NCBI RefSeq assembly: GCF_010091945.1
Contig: NZ_WVIE01000005.1
Coordinates: forward strand, 1 to 64,000
Direction: 5' to 3'
Length of the DNA stretch: 64,000 bases
Origin: Myxacorys almedinensis A
GTDB lineage: Bacteria; Cyanobacteriota; Cyanobacteriia; Leptolyngbyales; Leptolyngbyaceae
Shown: one piece after another, positions 1 to 9,378 of the stretch
Layout: each line of letters opens with the position of its first letter
Position numbering within the stretch: position 1 is the first letter of the stretch
The notes under the pieces: model-generated
Told to the model about the DNA's origin: nothing
Database searches by the model: none
The model's input: only the letters and a program-made list of their open reading frames with translations
Translations under genes and position numbers: made by a program

Positions 1-279
1 GCTCATCAGGACAAATCAAACAACGCTTTCCTAATCTTGCTTCCTTTCCTCTCCTTCAAGATGGATAAAGTCGAGCTTAGAACAGAATCGGAACTTGCGA
101 TCGCCAAAACTGCATCCCCACATCTGAGATGCAAAACCATCAGATGGGCACACTGAACCAGACATCGATATCAAGCGTCGCTGTTGTCTACCATTCCCTG
201 TCAAGCTCAACCCGTGGGCTTAGAGCAGAGTGGAAGTCGTCAACCTTCACCTTGTGATTGACTCAGTAGGAAGTTCAGC
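1..279. other. Leading intergenic sequence
   Basis: I see no convincing coding region here on either strand. The last bases carry an AGGAAG ribosome-binding site about 6 nt before the ATG at 280, so the stretch probably holds the promoter and 5' UTR of that gene. One HIP1-like GCGATCGC is present near 98. Confidence 0.5.
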
Positions 280-657
280 ATGTCCATCGAGAAACTTCAG
301 CCCGCTCCCACTCAGCAAGTCGGGGTTTATGTGCCTTACTATCCGCAAGCTGGCAAAAAGCAACTCTTACCGTTTGCCATCAGCCTCTACCAAAAAGGCG
401 CACTAGAAGGTCAGCGCAAAATTGAAGGAGCCGAGAGCATTCCGTTTATCGCAACCTGGAATGTCTCCACGCTGCCTGCCGACTTGTGCCGTTGCCGCAT
501 TCAATTTGATGGTAATGCTGAACTGAGTTACGAAGTCATGATGGCAAATTTTGAATTCGTCGATTTTTTGATCGATGTCATCACCACTTTCAAACGGAGC
601 CGCCTGGCAGATTTCTCACAAGCATTCTATCGTAAGCTGCTTCGCCTAGAAGATTGA
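280..657 (+). CDS. ebsA: Probable type IV pilus biogenesis protein EbsA
   Basis: A 125-residue soluble protein with no signal peptide or membrane segment. The sequence (VYVPYYPQAGKKQLLPFAIS, then FIATWNVSTLPADLCRCRIQ, then FYRKLLRLED at the C-terminus) resembles from memory the cyanobacterial EbsA family, which is needed for pilus assembly and biofilm self-suppression. EbsA is reported to form a complex with the pilus ATPase PilB and Hfq; a cyanobacterial hfq also lies in this window at 59.4 kb. The start is supported by AGGAAG upstream. An intrinsic terminator follows directly, so it is likely transcribed alone. The family assignment is from recollection of the conserved pattern; otherwise this is a conserved cyanobacterial protein of unknown function. 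Confidence 0.6.
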   Translation: MSIEKLQPAPTQQVGVYVPYYPQAGKKQLLPFAISLYQKGALEGQRKIEGAESIPFIATWNVSTLPADLCRCRIQFDGNAELSYEVMMANFEFVDFLIDVITTFKRSRLADFSQAFYRKLLRLED

Positions 658-712
658 GTGGCATCAGGTGTTTCAGCCTATGGTGCATTAGCATCGTGCG
701 TTTTTGACCAGA

Positions 713-738
713 GGGGGCATTGCAGTGCCCCCTTTTTT
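713..738 (+). terminator. Intrinsic terminator downstream of ebsA-like gene
   Basis: GGGGGCA and TGCCCCC form a GC-rich stem with a short loop, followed by six T. It lies 55 bp after the stop codon of the gene at 280-657. Confidence 0.85.
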
Positions 739-882
739 GCGGCAATAAAATTCGTCTCCCTCTACAATTAGGAAAACCAAGACTCGACTCTTCTACCCTG
801 TAAATACATCGTAAGTAGGAATAGGTGGGGGGCTGAGGTTTAAAACACTCTGATCAATAAGCGTTAACTGGGGGAGAGGAGC

Positions 883-1974
883 GTGCCGAAATCTGCAAAG
901 TATCTACTGATTGGATCGCTCGAAGCTTATAGTGGCAAGTCAGCAATCATCTTAGGAATTGCCCATCAACTCAAGACAAAAGGGCTAGATATTGCTTACG
1001 GAAAGCCGTTGAGCGGAGGCTGGGGGCAAACTCAGATGGCAGATAGCGATGGCGATATTCAGTTTGTGGCTCAGACGCTTGATCTTCCTAAAAACCGCTT
1101 GCAGCCCTCTATTTTGACGCTAGACGCAGAAACCATAAAAAGCCGTCTGAGCCTGGGCGATCAGCCAGATTATCGCCAGAAACTTGCCGAGCAAAGGCTA
1201 GATCAAGGCGGTGAGTTGGTGTTGTTAGAAGGACCAGGAACGATCGAGGAAGGTAAACTATTCAACTTGTCGTTGATAGAGGTCGCTGAAACGATGCAGG
1301 CGTCTGTGCTGCTGGTGGCAAGGTTTCATTCAATGCTGCTGCTCGATGGCTTGTTAACCGCAAAGGAAACGCTAGGCGATCAACTATTGGGCGTGTGTAT
1401 TAATGATGTTCCCAGTGATCAACTCGAAACTGTGAATTCTTTGATGGTTCCGTTTCTTGAAAAGCGCGGAGTGGTTGTGTTTGGGGTATTGCCAAGAAGC
1501 GCTTTGCTGCGGAGTGTCAGCGTGGCAGAGTTAGTTCATCAGCTTAAGGCAGAGGTGCTTTGCCGCCCCGATCGCTTGGATCTGATGGTTGAGAGTTTGA
1601 CCATTGGCGCGATGAATGTGAATTCTGCCCTCAAATATTTCCGGGCGCGGCGGAATATGGCAGTTGTCACGGGGGGCGATCGCACCGATCTCCAGTTTGC
1701 GGCTTTAGAAACTTCGACTCAGTGCCTCATCCTCACAGGGCATATTCCTCCTAGCAAGGAAATTATTAGCCGCGCTGAAGATCTAGAAATTCCAATTTTA
1801 TCCGTCGATCTAGACACGCTAAGTACCGTCGAGATTATTGATCGTGCCTTTGGTCAGGTGCGGCTGCACGAGCCGATTAAGTTTCAGTGCATTTGTCAGA
1901 TGATTGAAGAACACCTCGATAGCGATCGCTTGCTTTCGTCCCTCGGTTTAGCACCGGCTGGCGCGCTGCCGTAG
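883..1974 (+). CDS. Phosphotransacetylase-family protein with AAA_26 (BioD/CobB-like) and DRTGG domains
   Basis: A 363-residue protein starting at GTG, with GGGGGAGAGG as ribosome-binding site. The N-terminal two thirds form a BioD/CobB-like P-loop domain; the Walker A-like loop is GSLEAYSGKSA (residues about 11-21) and a second nucleotide-site motif is LLEGPGT near residue 115. The C-terminal part carries the DRTGG-type motif VVTGGDRTDLQFAALET near residues 262-278. This architecture matches the N-terminal regulatory part of long phosphotransacetylases (Pta) without the catalytic PTA_PTB domain, so it is unlikely to be an acetyltransferase itself. A ligand-sensing or regulatory role is inference. 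It ends 9 bp from the convergent cysteine desulfurase gene. Confidence 0.75.
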   Translation: MPKSAKYLLIGSLEAYSGKSAIILGIAHQLKTKGLDIAYGKPLSGGWGQTQMADSDGDIQFVAQTLDLPKNRLQPSILTLDAETIKSRLSLGDQPDYRQKLAEQRLDQGGELVLLEGPGTIEEGKLFNLSLIEVAETMQASVLLVARFHSMLLLDGLLTAKETLGDQLLGVCINDVPSDQLETVNSLMVPFLEKRGVVVFGVLPRSALLRSVSVAELVHQLKAEVLCRPDRLDLMVESLTIGAMNVNSALKYFRARRNMAVVTGGDRTDLQFAALETSTQCLILTGHIPPSKEIISRAEDLEIPILSVDLDTLSTVEIIDRAFGQVRLHEPIKFQCICQMIEEHLDSDRLLSSLGLAPAGALP

Positions 1975-1983
1975 AGGCTTTTA

Positions 1984-3177
1984 TCAGACTTCAGCCATCA
2001 AACCTTGCGTTAGCTGTGGCTGTGGGATCAGGCGAGCCAAAATTTGCTTGAGTGCCATCGCTGTCCAATCGATGTCTGCTTCGGTGGTGTCGCGTCCTAA
2101 TGTGAGGCGAATTCCGGCTTTGGCAACGCGATCGCGGTATCCCATGGCGGTTAAAATCGGGCTGGGGAGCAATGTCCCGCTGCTACAGGCGGCTCCAGCG
2201 CTGATGCCGATGCCGGCTAAATTCATGTGCCGCACTAAAACTTTGCCATTTAGCTGCTCTCCGTCGGCATGGGGTAAACAAAAGCTGACGTGATGGGGCA
2301 ACCGATGAATGAGATCACCGGTGGGCAGCAGGTCTGGCATCTCTGAGAAATGAGCAAACAAGCGATCGCGCAATCGGATCAGCCGAGGGGTTTCCGTCGC
2401 CATTTCTTGAGCAATCAATTCGGCAGCAATGCCAAAGCCCGCGATCGTTGGCACGGATTGCGTCCCCGATCGCACTTTACTTTCTTGCCCACCTCCACTG
2501 AGCAACGGCACCAGCTTCACCCCTGGGCGAACGTACAGCGCCCCAGCCCCTTGAGATCCATACAGTTTATGGCTTGAGAGAGACAGCAAATCAACCGGAA
2601 GCTGCTGGACATCTAAGGGCAACCGTCCGGCAACTTGCACCGCGTCAGTATGGAACAGAATGTCTTGGGACTTTTTGTAGGAGCGGGTGATGTGGCAAAG
2701 CTCAGCGATCGGTTGCACCGTTCCGACTTCGCTTTGTCCATAAATAATTGAGACCAGCACCGTATTTGGTTGCAGTGCTGCCTTGAGATCGGCTGGATTC
2801 ACCCGCCCCAAAGCATCGACGGGAAGCCGCGTCACTGCCCAGCCCCACTGTTCCAACAGCCGCACGGGTTGCTCGATCGCAGAATGTTCGACCTGCGAAA
2901 TAATAATGTGTTGTGGGCGGGTATAGTGCTGGGCAACGCCGAAAATGGCGAGATTGTTAGACTCAGTGCCGCCCGATGTAAACACGATCGCTTCTGGCGG
3001 AGCGTTGATCAGCCGCGCCACCTGAACTCGCGATCGCTCCACCAAGGTTGCCGCCCGTTGCCCCCAAGCGTGGATGCTCGACGGGTTGCCCCACTGCTGC
3101 GACAAGACCTCTTGCATCAGCGCGATCGCTTCGGGTCGGGTGGGCGTTGTTGCACTGTAATCTAAGTAGACCTGCAT
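1984..3177 (-). CDS. Cysteine desulfurase family protein (NifS/IscS-like)
   Basis: A 397-residue PLP-dependent class V aminotransferase-fold enzyme that takes sulfur from cysteine for Fe-S clusters and other thio-cofactors. Visible features: N-terminal YLDYSATTPTRPEA; TSGGTESNN (68-76), which holds the PLP phosphate; the PLP lysine K204 in SLSSHKLYG; and the persulfide-forming cysteine C331 in GAACSSGT. The short loop around the cysteine resembles NifS/IscS (group I) more than SufS. It sits alone on the minus strand with no iscU/sufU neighbour, so the in vivo acceptor cannot be read from context. Confidence 0.9.
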   Translation of the reverse strand: MQVYLDYSATTPTRPEAIALMQEVLSQQWGNPSSIHAWGQRAATLVERSRVQVARLINAPPEAIVFTSGGTESNNLAIFGVAQHYTRPQHIIISQVEHSAIEQPVRLLEQWGWAVTRLPVDALGRVNPADLKAALQPNTVLVSIIYGQSEVGTVQPIAELCHITRSYKKSQDILFHTDAVQVAGRLPLDVQQLPVDLLSLSSHKLYGSQGAGALYVRPGVKLVPLLSGGGQESKVRSGTQSVPTIAGFGIAAELIAQEMATETPRLIRLRDRLFAHFSEMPDLLPTGDLIHRLPHHVSFCLPHADGEQLNGKVLVRHMNLAGIGISAGAACSSGTLLPSPILTAMGYRDRVAKAGIRLTLGRDTTEADIDWTAMALKQILARLIPQPQLTQGLMAEV

Positions 3178-3295
3178 GAGCGTTCAGAAAAATAACGGAG
3201 TAGTTCAAATAGCGACTGGGGTATCCTACGGATGTTCACGCCGCACAGATCGATTTTTAGCGTAGCGGTCAATCTAATTTTTGGGAATCTGGCTT

Positions 3296-4975
3296 GTGGT
3301 TACATTACCTCGCTCTGTCCAGTTTAAACTTTGCGGTGCTTTAATGGCGTTAGGACTCGCTGCCTGTCAGCCGGTTCAACCTCAAACCGTTCTTCCAACG
3401 CCGTTATCGCCGGATGCCGTAAGACCCAGCCCGCTACCGCAAGATCCCCTCATTCAGGTTTACAGTAACCACAATCCTGCGTCTCAGTACCGAGAACCCT
3501 ATCGGCAGCAGACGCGATCGGGAGATGACTTAGAGCAGCTTTTGGTAGACGCAATCAACACTGCCAAATTGAGCATAGACATTGCCGTGCAAGAATTTCG
3601 GCTGCCCAACGTGGCGAGGGCATTGCGCGATCGCGCGGCATCTGGGGTTCAAGTTCGCGTCATCCTGGAAAACACCTACTCTCGCCCCTTCAGTACATTT
3701 ACGGCGGATGAAGTTTCCACCTTGCCAGCGCGAAACAGAAGTCGGTATACCGAAGCGCGCCAGCTAATCGATCGCAACGGAGACGGGCAGCTTAGCCTTG
3801 AGGAAATCAACGATAACGATGCGCTTGTCGTCCTTGACAACGCCAAGATTCCCCGTATTGACGATACGGAAGATGGCAGTCGGGGTAGTAAACTGATGCA
3901 CCACAAATTTATGGTGATCGACGGGCTTACCGTGATTTCCACATCTGCAAATTGGACAACCTCAGACGTTCACGGAGATTTTTCCCATGCTGCCAGCCGA
4001 GGCAACGCCAACAATCTTCTCAAGATTAAAAGTTCGGATCTCGCAAACCTCTTTTTACAAGAATTTTCTTACCTCTGGGGCGATGGGGTGGGCGGTCAGA
4101 AAGATAGCCTATTTGGGGTCAAAAAACCCTATCGCGCTCCGCAGTTGGTCAAGGTAGGAGCCACTCCGATCGTGGTGCAGTTTTCGCCTTCATCTTCTAC
4201 ACGTCCCTGGGCGCAAACCACAAATGGGCTGATTAGCCAAACGTTGGTCAAGGCAAAGCAGTCGATCAAACTGGCACTATTTGTGTTTTCTGACCAACCT
4301 CTGGTCAACGCTTTAGAACCGCTTAGCGATCGCGGGGTGCAAATCCAGGCATTGATCGAGCCAACGTTTATGTATCGTTCCTACAGTGAAGGACTCGATA
4401 TGCTAGGCATTACGCTGTCTGATCAGTGCAAGGCAGAGCCAAACAATCGCCCCTGGAAAACCCCGATCACCACGGTGGGTGTGCCCCGGTTGCCGCCCGG
4501 AGACTTGTTGCACCATAAGTTTGGCATTGTCGATCATCACACGGTGATCACTGGCTCTCACAACTGGTCAGATGTCGCCAACCGGGGCAACGATGAAACG
4601 CTGCTCGTCATTGCTAACCCGACCGTCACGGCTCACTTCCGGCGAGAATTTGAGCGTCTTTACAAAACAGCAACCCTGGGCATTCCTCCCGCGATTCAAC
4701 GAAAAGTGGATGCTCAGCAGCAAGCCTGCCCTCAACTTGTTGTGCCGCAAACGTTTGAGAAGATCAAGGCGTCTGATCCCATTGGGCAGAAGGTGAACCT
4801 CAATACTGCGCCCCAAGCGGAACTAGAAGCCTTACCGGGTGTTGGATCTGGCATGGCAAAACGAATTATCGCGGCTCGTCAGCAGCAGCCTTTTGCCACA
4901 CTAGACGATGTAGAGCGGATTCCGGGCGTTGGGGCAAAACTTCTAGCCAGATGGCGCGATCGCATTACCTGGTAA
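3296..4975 (+). CDS. Secreted phospholipase D-like lipoprotein with EF-hand loop and C-terminal helix-hairpin-helix
   Basis: I prefer the GTG at 3296 (GGGAA about 9 nt upstream) over an upstream TTG at 3281; residue numbers below count from the TTG. The N-terminus is a lipoprotein signal with lipobox LAAC (C29). Two HxKxxxxD motifs of the PLD superfamily follow: H207/K209/D214 in HHKFMVID and H411/K413/D418 in HHKFGIVD, each followed by the expected Ser/Asn-rich stretch (STSANW, TGSHNW). A canonical EF-hand calcium loop, DRNGDGQLSLEE (164-175), is inserted in the first domain. The last 60 residues are a ComEA-type helix-hairpin-helix (LNTAPQAELEALPGVG, then ERIPGVGAKLLARW), usually DNA-binding. 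A phosphodiesterase acting on nucleic acid or lipid outside the cytoplasm is likely; the substrate is unknown. Confidence 0.85.
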   Translation: MVTLPRSVQFKLCGALMALGLAACQPVQPQTVLPTPLSPDAVRPSPLPQDPLIQVYSNHNPASQYREPYRQQTRSGDDLEQLLVDAINTAKLSIDIAVQEFRLPNVARALRDRAASGVQVRVILENTYSRPFSTFTADEVSTLPARNRSRYTEARQLIDRNGDGQLSLEEINDNDALVVLDNAKIPRIDDTEDGSRGSKLMHHKFMVIDGLTVISTSANWTTSDVHGDFSHAASRGNANNLLKIKSSDLANLFLQEFSYLWGDGVGGQKDSLFGVKKPYRAPQLVKVGATPIVVQFSPSSSTRPWAQTTNGLISQTLVKAKQSIKLALFVFSDQPLVNALEPLSDRGVQIQALIEPTFMYRSYSEGLDMLGITLSDQCKAEPNNRPWKTPITTVGVPRLPPGDLLHHKFGIVDHHTVITGSHNWSDVANRGNDETLLVIANPTVTAHFRREFERLYKTATLGIPPAIQRKVDAQQQACPQLVVPQTFEKIKASDPIGQKVNLNTAPQAELEALPGVGSGMAKRIIAARQQQPFATLDDVERIPGVGAKLLARWRDRITW

Positions 4976-5018
4976 TCATCTACAGCACAAGAGGGCGATT
5001 CTGCTACACAAATCCCGT

Positions 5019-5372
5019 CTAAAGCAGCGAAACTTCTTCAGGGATAGACAGTGACGCCAGCAGCGCCTCATAGGTTTCAAAAATGGTGAAGACGCGATCG
5101 AGTTGCGTGATGTCGAAAATTAATTGCGCTGAAGGGCGCAAGCCACATAAAATCAGCCGTGCCCCTGCCTGGGTTGCCGCATTTAGCCCCCCTACAAGCG
5201 CAACCAGCCCAGAGCTATCAATAAATTCTACAGAAGATAAATCAACTACCCAAAATTTGTAGCGTCTGGGGGCGATCGACTCTAACTGTTGCTGTAACCA
5301 CCGTCCTCCTCGCAAATCTAAGCAACCTTGGGGTCGGAGTAGAATTTCTTCACAGTTGTTTGCTAAAGCCAT
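5019..5372 (-). CDS. STAS-domain protein (anti-sigma factor antagonist, RsbV/SpoIIAA-like)
   Basis: I place the start at the ATG giving MALANN (GGAAAGG 6 nt upstream), yielding 117 residues; an ATG 39 bp upstream would give 130. The core VVDLSSVEFIDSSGLVALVG is the STAS signature, with the serine after ID usually the one phosphorylated by a partner-switching kinase. The C-terminal half (RLILCGLRPSAQLIFDITQL) fits the family. No anti-sigma kinase or sigma factor is adjacent, so this is an orphan switch protein whose partner must be elsewhere. Confidence 0.85.
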   Translation of the reverse strand: MALANNCEEILLRPQGCLDLRGGRWLQQQLESIAPRRYKFWVVDLSSVEFIDSSGLVALVGGLNAATQAGARLILCGLRPSAQLIFDITQLDRVFTIFETYEALLASLSIPEEVSLL

Positions 5373-5411
5373 AGCGCCTTTCCCGCATGTATTGTTTCTC
5401 AACACCTTCAC

Positions 5412-6111
5412 CTAAAACACCCCATCCAAGACACCTTCACCCCATGCCAGACGCCTAAATCGCCGCTTCTGAAGCAGCGTATTTTTTAGCACTATGTTTA
5501 TCAATGCCATACTTATTCAGTACTATGGTTATTAGTACTACATTTATATGGTAACAGCGCAGTACCTTTGAGTAGATGGGCAACTTACGAGATACTGAAC
5601 CTACCTTAAGATTGTAGTAATATCACTTAGTTAGCTCAATTATTCAGTAAATGTACTTAAAGTTTAGACATTTTCAATATAGAGACTAGATCCACTTGCA
5701 TTGACTGAGATTCCAAAAGGTTTACGGAAACTTTATGACTTCCCGAACTGGATTCTAGTTTTTGTGAAGTCTCCTGCTAGGTTTGCTCAACTATTTGCAT
5801 CTGCTCAACTTGCATCTGCTCAACCATTACGTCAGAAATTGCGTCAGAAATAGAGACCCAAGCGATAGGCAATTTCCTCAAACGTCTTCACCCCTAGAGA
5901 ACCGGAGGTGAGAGAAATCTTCATCAACCTGTCACGGGAGAGGGCGATTGTTATGCAACTGCCCGAATAAACCCCTTGCTGCGCTTGGATGAGCCTATAA
6001 TCTTCTGGGGATGGGTCGTGCCCACTGCCCTGGGAAATCTCGGCGTTGACACAATTAGTGAAACTACGCCAAGATCAAAAAGAAGGATGAAGCTTTGTAA
6101 AGGTAATTTCG
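5412..6111. other. 700-bp intergenic region with local tandem duplications
   Basis: I find no supportable protein gene. The stretch is AT-rich at first and contains a hairpin followed by a T-run (5461-5487), degenerate repeats of TACTATGGTTAT around 5490-5550, an exact 15-bp tandem duplication of TTGCATCTGCTCAAC (5795-5824), and a near-exact repeat of CGTCAGAAATT (5830-5852). The last part presumably holds the promoter of the DedA gene. A small RNA is possible but I recognise none. Confidence 0.5.
5461..5487 (+). terminator. Terminator-like hairpin in the 5.4-6.1 kb spacer
   Basis: CGC-C-GCTT / AAGC-A-GCG forms a stem with one mismatch and a 3-nt loop, followed by TATTTTTT on the plus strand. 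No plus-strand gene lies immediately upstream (the STAS gene is on the minus strand), so it could end a small RNA, an antisense transcript, or read-through from the PLD gene. Confidence 0.45.
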
Positions 6112-6762
6112 ATGTCCCTTGACTTTCTCTCGCCAGAAGCCATCCAAGAAATCGCTCAGCAGTATGGATACTGGGCTATTTTTTTCGGAATTTTGCTGGA
6201 AAATTTGGGGTTGCCGATTCCTGGAGAAACGGTGACGATCGTAGGCGGCTTTCTTGCTGGCAGCGATCGCTTGAATTATTGGTTCGTTCTCGGCGATGCA
6301 GCCCTGGGGGCAGCGATCGGGGGCAATTTTGGCTACTGGATCGGGCGGCTTGGAGGATGGGCACTGCTGCTAAGGCTGGGCAGTATTTTCCGCATCCAGG
6401 AGACACAACTTCAAGATTTGAAAAACCAGTTCAGCGAAAATGCCGGAAAAGCGGTGTTTTTGGGTCGCTTTATTGCGCTACTCAGGATTTTTGCGAGTCC
6501 ATTAGCAGGCATTGCGGAGATGCCTTACTGGAAATTCATGCTTTATAACGTGGTCGGCGCGATTTCTTGGGCATCGGTGATGGTGACATTGGCATTTTTT
6601 GCAGGGCAACTTGTGCCGCTTGAGAAGTTAGTGACGCTGGCATCTCAGTTTGGCGCAGGGGCATTATTGCTAGTTGTCGCCTGGATTGCAGTGCCGCTCT
6701 GGCTAGAGTCTCGTAAGGCAAAACAGGTGATTGCCGATCCTCCTGCGAGCGACGGCGAGTAA
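6112..6762 (+). CDS. DedA family membrane protein (VTT/SNARE-associated domain)
   Basis: A 216-residue polytopic membrane protein with AAAGG upstream of the ATG. It has the DedA hallmarks: ENLGLPIPGE near residue 30, the amphipathic G[FY]xxGR-type segment with FGYWIGRLGG, and the motif GRFIALLRIFASPLAGI (residues about 122-138). DedA/VTT proteins act in membrane lipid (undecaprenyl phosphate or phosphatidylethanolamine) translocation and proton-dependent homeostasis. Most bacteria carry several paralogues, so the exact lipid cannot be inferred. It is monocistronic, converging on argG. Confidence 0.9.
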   Translation: MSLDFLSPEAIQEIAQQYGYWAIFFGILLENLGLPIPGETVTIVGGFLAGSDRLNYWFVLGDAALGAAIGGNFGYWIGRLGGWALLLRLGSIFRIQETQLQDLKNQFSENAGKAVFLGRFIALLRIFASPLAGIAEMPYWKFMLYNVVGAISWASVMVTLAFFAGQLVPLEKLVTLASQFGAGALLLVVAWIAVPLWLESRKAKQVIADPPASDGE

Positions 6763-6774
6763 TAGCGCGATCGC

Positions 6775-6821
6775 GAGATCTCCAATATTGTCAAAATAAT
6801 GGTCTCAAAATCGGAGATCTC
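6775..6821. terminator. Inverted repeat between convergent dedA-like gene and argG
   Basis: A perfect 9-bp inverted repeat (GAGATCTCC at 6775-6783 and GGAGATCTC at 6813-6821) encloses a 29-nt AT-rich spacer exactly between two converging genes. It may serve as a bidirectional terminator, but there is no strong T-run after it. Confidence 0.4.
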
Positions 6822-6829
6822 TAACGCTG

Positions 6830-8032
6830 TTATCCGCGACCCGTTTGCGACCAGACACGGGTTGGCAACCCCCAAACGTAGATGAAGCCTTCTGCTGCCT
6901 TGTGGTCAAACTTGTCGTCTGCACCGTAGGTTGCCAGGTCAGGGGTGTAAAGCGAGTGTGCCGACTGACGCCCCACAATCATCGCATTGCCTTTAAACAG
7001 TTTGACCCGAACTGTTCCTGTGACTCGCTCTTGAGTTTTGAGCACAAACGCATCCAGTGCTGCTTTAAGCGGGCTGTACCACAAGCCGTTGTAGACGATC
7101 TGGGAATAGGTTTCCTCAATGCCGCGCTTGTAGTGCATCACATCCGAGGTTAAGGCTAGGCTCTCTAGGTCGCGGTGAGCATGAATCAGCGTTAGTAAGG
7201 CAGGTGCTTCGTAAATCTCACGAGATTTGATGCCCACGAGGCGGTTTTCCACCATATCGATCCGACCGATCCCATGATTGCCCGCCCGATCGTTGAGGTG
7301 GGTGAGCAACTCGATGGGGCTAAAGGGCTGACCGTCTAGACTCACCGGAATGCCTCGCTCAAAGCCAATTTCCAGGTATTCGGGTTCATCAGGGGTATCG
7401 GCGATCGCACGGGTCATCAAATACACTTCTTCGAGGGGTTCATTCATCGGATCTTCAAGCGGGCCCGCCTCGATGCTGCGTCCTAGCAAATTGCGATCGA
7501 TGCTGTAAGGAGACGACTTTTTCACCGGCGAAGGAATGCCAAACCGCTCTCCGTAGGCGATGGTTTCTTCACGGCTCATGCCCCACTCGCGGGCAGGCGC
7601 AAGCACTTTTAGATCAGGGTTGAGGGCGGCGATCGAGACATCAAATCGCACTTGGTCGTTACCTTTACCGGTGCAGCCGTGGGCAACGGCATCTGCCCCA
7701 TATTCTGCGGCGGCATCCACCAACAACTTAGCAATCAACGGGCGAGCAAGTGCCGTCGAGAGCGGATAGCGATTCTCGTAAAGTGCATTGGCTTGAATGG
7801 CAGGGAAGGCATAGTCTTTAACAAAGGTCTGCGTTGCATCTGCAACCAGAGATTGGGACGCTCCTGACTTCAGCGCTTTTTCCCGAATCGGTTCAAGTTC
7901 ATCCCCCTGACCCAGATCTGCCGCTAGGGTAATCACCTCCTCGACTCCCCATTCTTCTTTGAGGTAAGGGATACAGACCGAGGTATCCACTCCACCTGAA
8001 TATGCCAGCACAACCTTTTTGGCTCGACCCAT
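6830..8032 (-). CDS. argG: Argininosuccinate synthase
   Basis: A 400-residue enzyme that ligates citrulline and aspartate with ATP, the penultimate step of arginine synthesis. The N-terminus shows the PP-loop ATP-binding motif [25 protein letters not shown] (about 117-130) and the [15 protein letters not shown] segment are diagnostic of ArgG. Length and collinearity are normal. It is transcribed alone; the roughly 380 bp upstream separate it from the divergent glycosyltransferase gene. Confidence 0.97.
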   Translation of the reverse strand: MGRAKKVVLAYSGGVDTSVCIPYLKEEWGVEEVITLAADLGQGDELEPIREKALKSGASQSLVADATQTFVKDYAFPAIQANALYENRYPLSTALARPLIAKLLVDAAAEYGADAVAHGCTGKGNDQVRFDVSIAALNPDLKVLAPAREWGMSREETIAYGERFGIPSPVKKSSPYSIDRNLLGRSIEAGPLEDPMNEPLEEVYLMTRAIADTPDEPEYLEIGFERGIPVSLDGQPFSPIELLTHLNDRAGNHGIGRIDMVENRLVGIKSREIYEAPALLTLIHAHRDLESLALTSDVMHYKRGIEETYSQIVYNGLWYSPLKAALDAFVLKTQERVTGTVRVKLFKGNAMIVGRQSAHSLYTPDLATYGADDKFDHKAAEGFIYVWGLPTRVWSQTGRG

Positions 8033-8415
8033 GACGTTTCCTCGGTTTCGTTAGAACAACAAGTTTATAATTATGCAGCTAATCGACAACGGCAATAGTT
8101 AGAAGATGCACAGAATTAAACCTGCTCGGAATGTTAAGCAGTAGTGGAGGTCGAGCTTGTTAACCCGAAGCGGAACTGAGCTTGGGTTTGCGCGTCTTTT
8201 GGTAATAACCTGAAATGCCGAGCTTTTTACTCGACACGCCGCTTTCTAAGGTTAGAGTGTCAGCTAGCGATCGCTTACGATCGAGCAATAGTCTTCAACG
8301 CCAACTCTTCCCCTTCTCAGGCTTTCTCAAGATCACAGCTACCTCACTTGATAAGATACATAGAGATGGAGTCTGGAGAGTCTGGAGACGAGGGCAGTTT
8401 GCTGCAAAACCGATC
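8033..8415. other. Divergent intergenic region argG / glycosyltransferase
   Basis: This presumably holds both promoters. An open frame extends the glycosyltransferase upstream to 8215, but its 67 extra residues lack family similarity and carry an unusual Arg-rich composition, so I treat it as untranslated. I see no RNA gene. Confidence 0.45.
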
Positions 8416-9372
8416 GTGTCTGAGAAGAAAGCTGTGCAATTTAGTGTCGTTATTCCCACGTATAACCGTAAGCCAATTTTACAGCAGTGTTTGAGGGCGC
8501 TAGAGCATCAAGCACCCAGTCCGCTATTTTCCAATTACGAGGTGGTGGTGGTCGATGACGGCTCGACAGATGGCACGGTCGATTGGCTCAAGTCGGCTCA
8601 CCTGCCCCACACTCGATTAATTTGTCAGGCGCATTTAGGGGCGTCTGCCGCGCGAAATCGGGGGGTTGAAGAGGCGACGGGCGACACGATTATTTTCATC
8701 GATAGCGATTTAGTGGTGACGGAGGTGTTCCTCCAGTCTCATGCAGCCGCATTAGTTCAAGGGCGGCAAGCGATCGGGAGTGATTGCCTATTTACCTACG
8801 GGCGAGTCATTAACACCTGCAATTTTGAGAGTCCCACGTCTGAGCCGTATAAAGTCACAGACTTTTCAGCAGCCTATTTTGCGACGGGTAATGTTGCGAT
8901 CGCGCGTCACTGGCTGATCAAAGCCGGACTGTTTGATACCGGATTTCAACTCTACGGGTGGGAAGATCTGGAACTAGGCGTTCGGCTCAAAAAACTTGGT
9001 CTCAAACTGATCAAATGTCCCGATGCGGTTGGATATCATTGGCATCCCGCATTCTCACTAGACCAAATTCCAAGCCTGATTGACAAGGAAATTCAACGCG
9101 GACGGATGGGAGTTCTGTTTTACCAAAAGCACTCCACACGGGATGTGAAAATGATGATCCAGATGACCTCCCTGCATCGCACCTTGTGGGGGTTGCTCAC
9201 GCTTGGCGGCTTACTCAATGAGCGCACCTTGGCTCCTCTGTTGCGCTGGCTAATTCAAAATGGTAAACCGCAGTTAGCGTTAGAAGTCGCCCGGATTTTT
9301 CTCAACTGGTACAACGTTAAAGGCGTATATGCAGCCTATGCCGAAGCTCAAGCAGCGAAGCCAAGGCACTAG
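8416..9372 (+). CDS. Glycosyltransferase family 2
   Basis: I choose the GTG start at 8416, just before the GT-A fold, giving 318 residues. The fold opens with FSVVIPTYNRK and VVVVDDGSTDGTVDW (nucleotide-sugar binding); IIFIDSDLVV carries the DxD metal motif. A C-terminal acceptor segment contains GWEDLELGVRL, typical of the ED acidic motif found in chondroitin-polymerase-like family 2 enzymes. The remaining helical tail has no membrane segment. The acceptor is unknown; a cell-surface glycan is likely. Confidence 0.85.
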   Translation: MSEKKAVQFSVVIPTYNRKPILQQCLRALEHQAPSPLFSNYEVVVVDDGSTDGTVDWLKSAHLPHTRLICQAHLGASAARNRGVEEATGDTIIFIDSDLVVTEVFLQSHAAALVQGRQAIGSDCLFTYGRVINTCNFESPTSEPYKVTDFSAAYFATGNVAIARHWLIKAGLFDTGFQLYGWEDLELGVRLKKLGLKLIKCPDAVGYHWHPAFSLDQIPSLIDKEIQRGRMGVLFYQKHSTRDVKMMIQMTSLHRTLWGLLTLGGLLNERTLAPLLRWLIQNGKPQLALEVARIFLNWYNVKGVYAAYAEAQAAKPRH

Positions 9373-9378
9373 CGTTTT

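Noticed and set aside
8215-8415. N-terminal extension of the family 2 glycosyltransferase
   Set aside because: The 67 residues before the GTG at 8416 show no similarity to the family and look non-coding.
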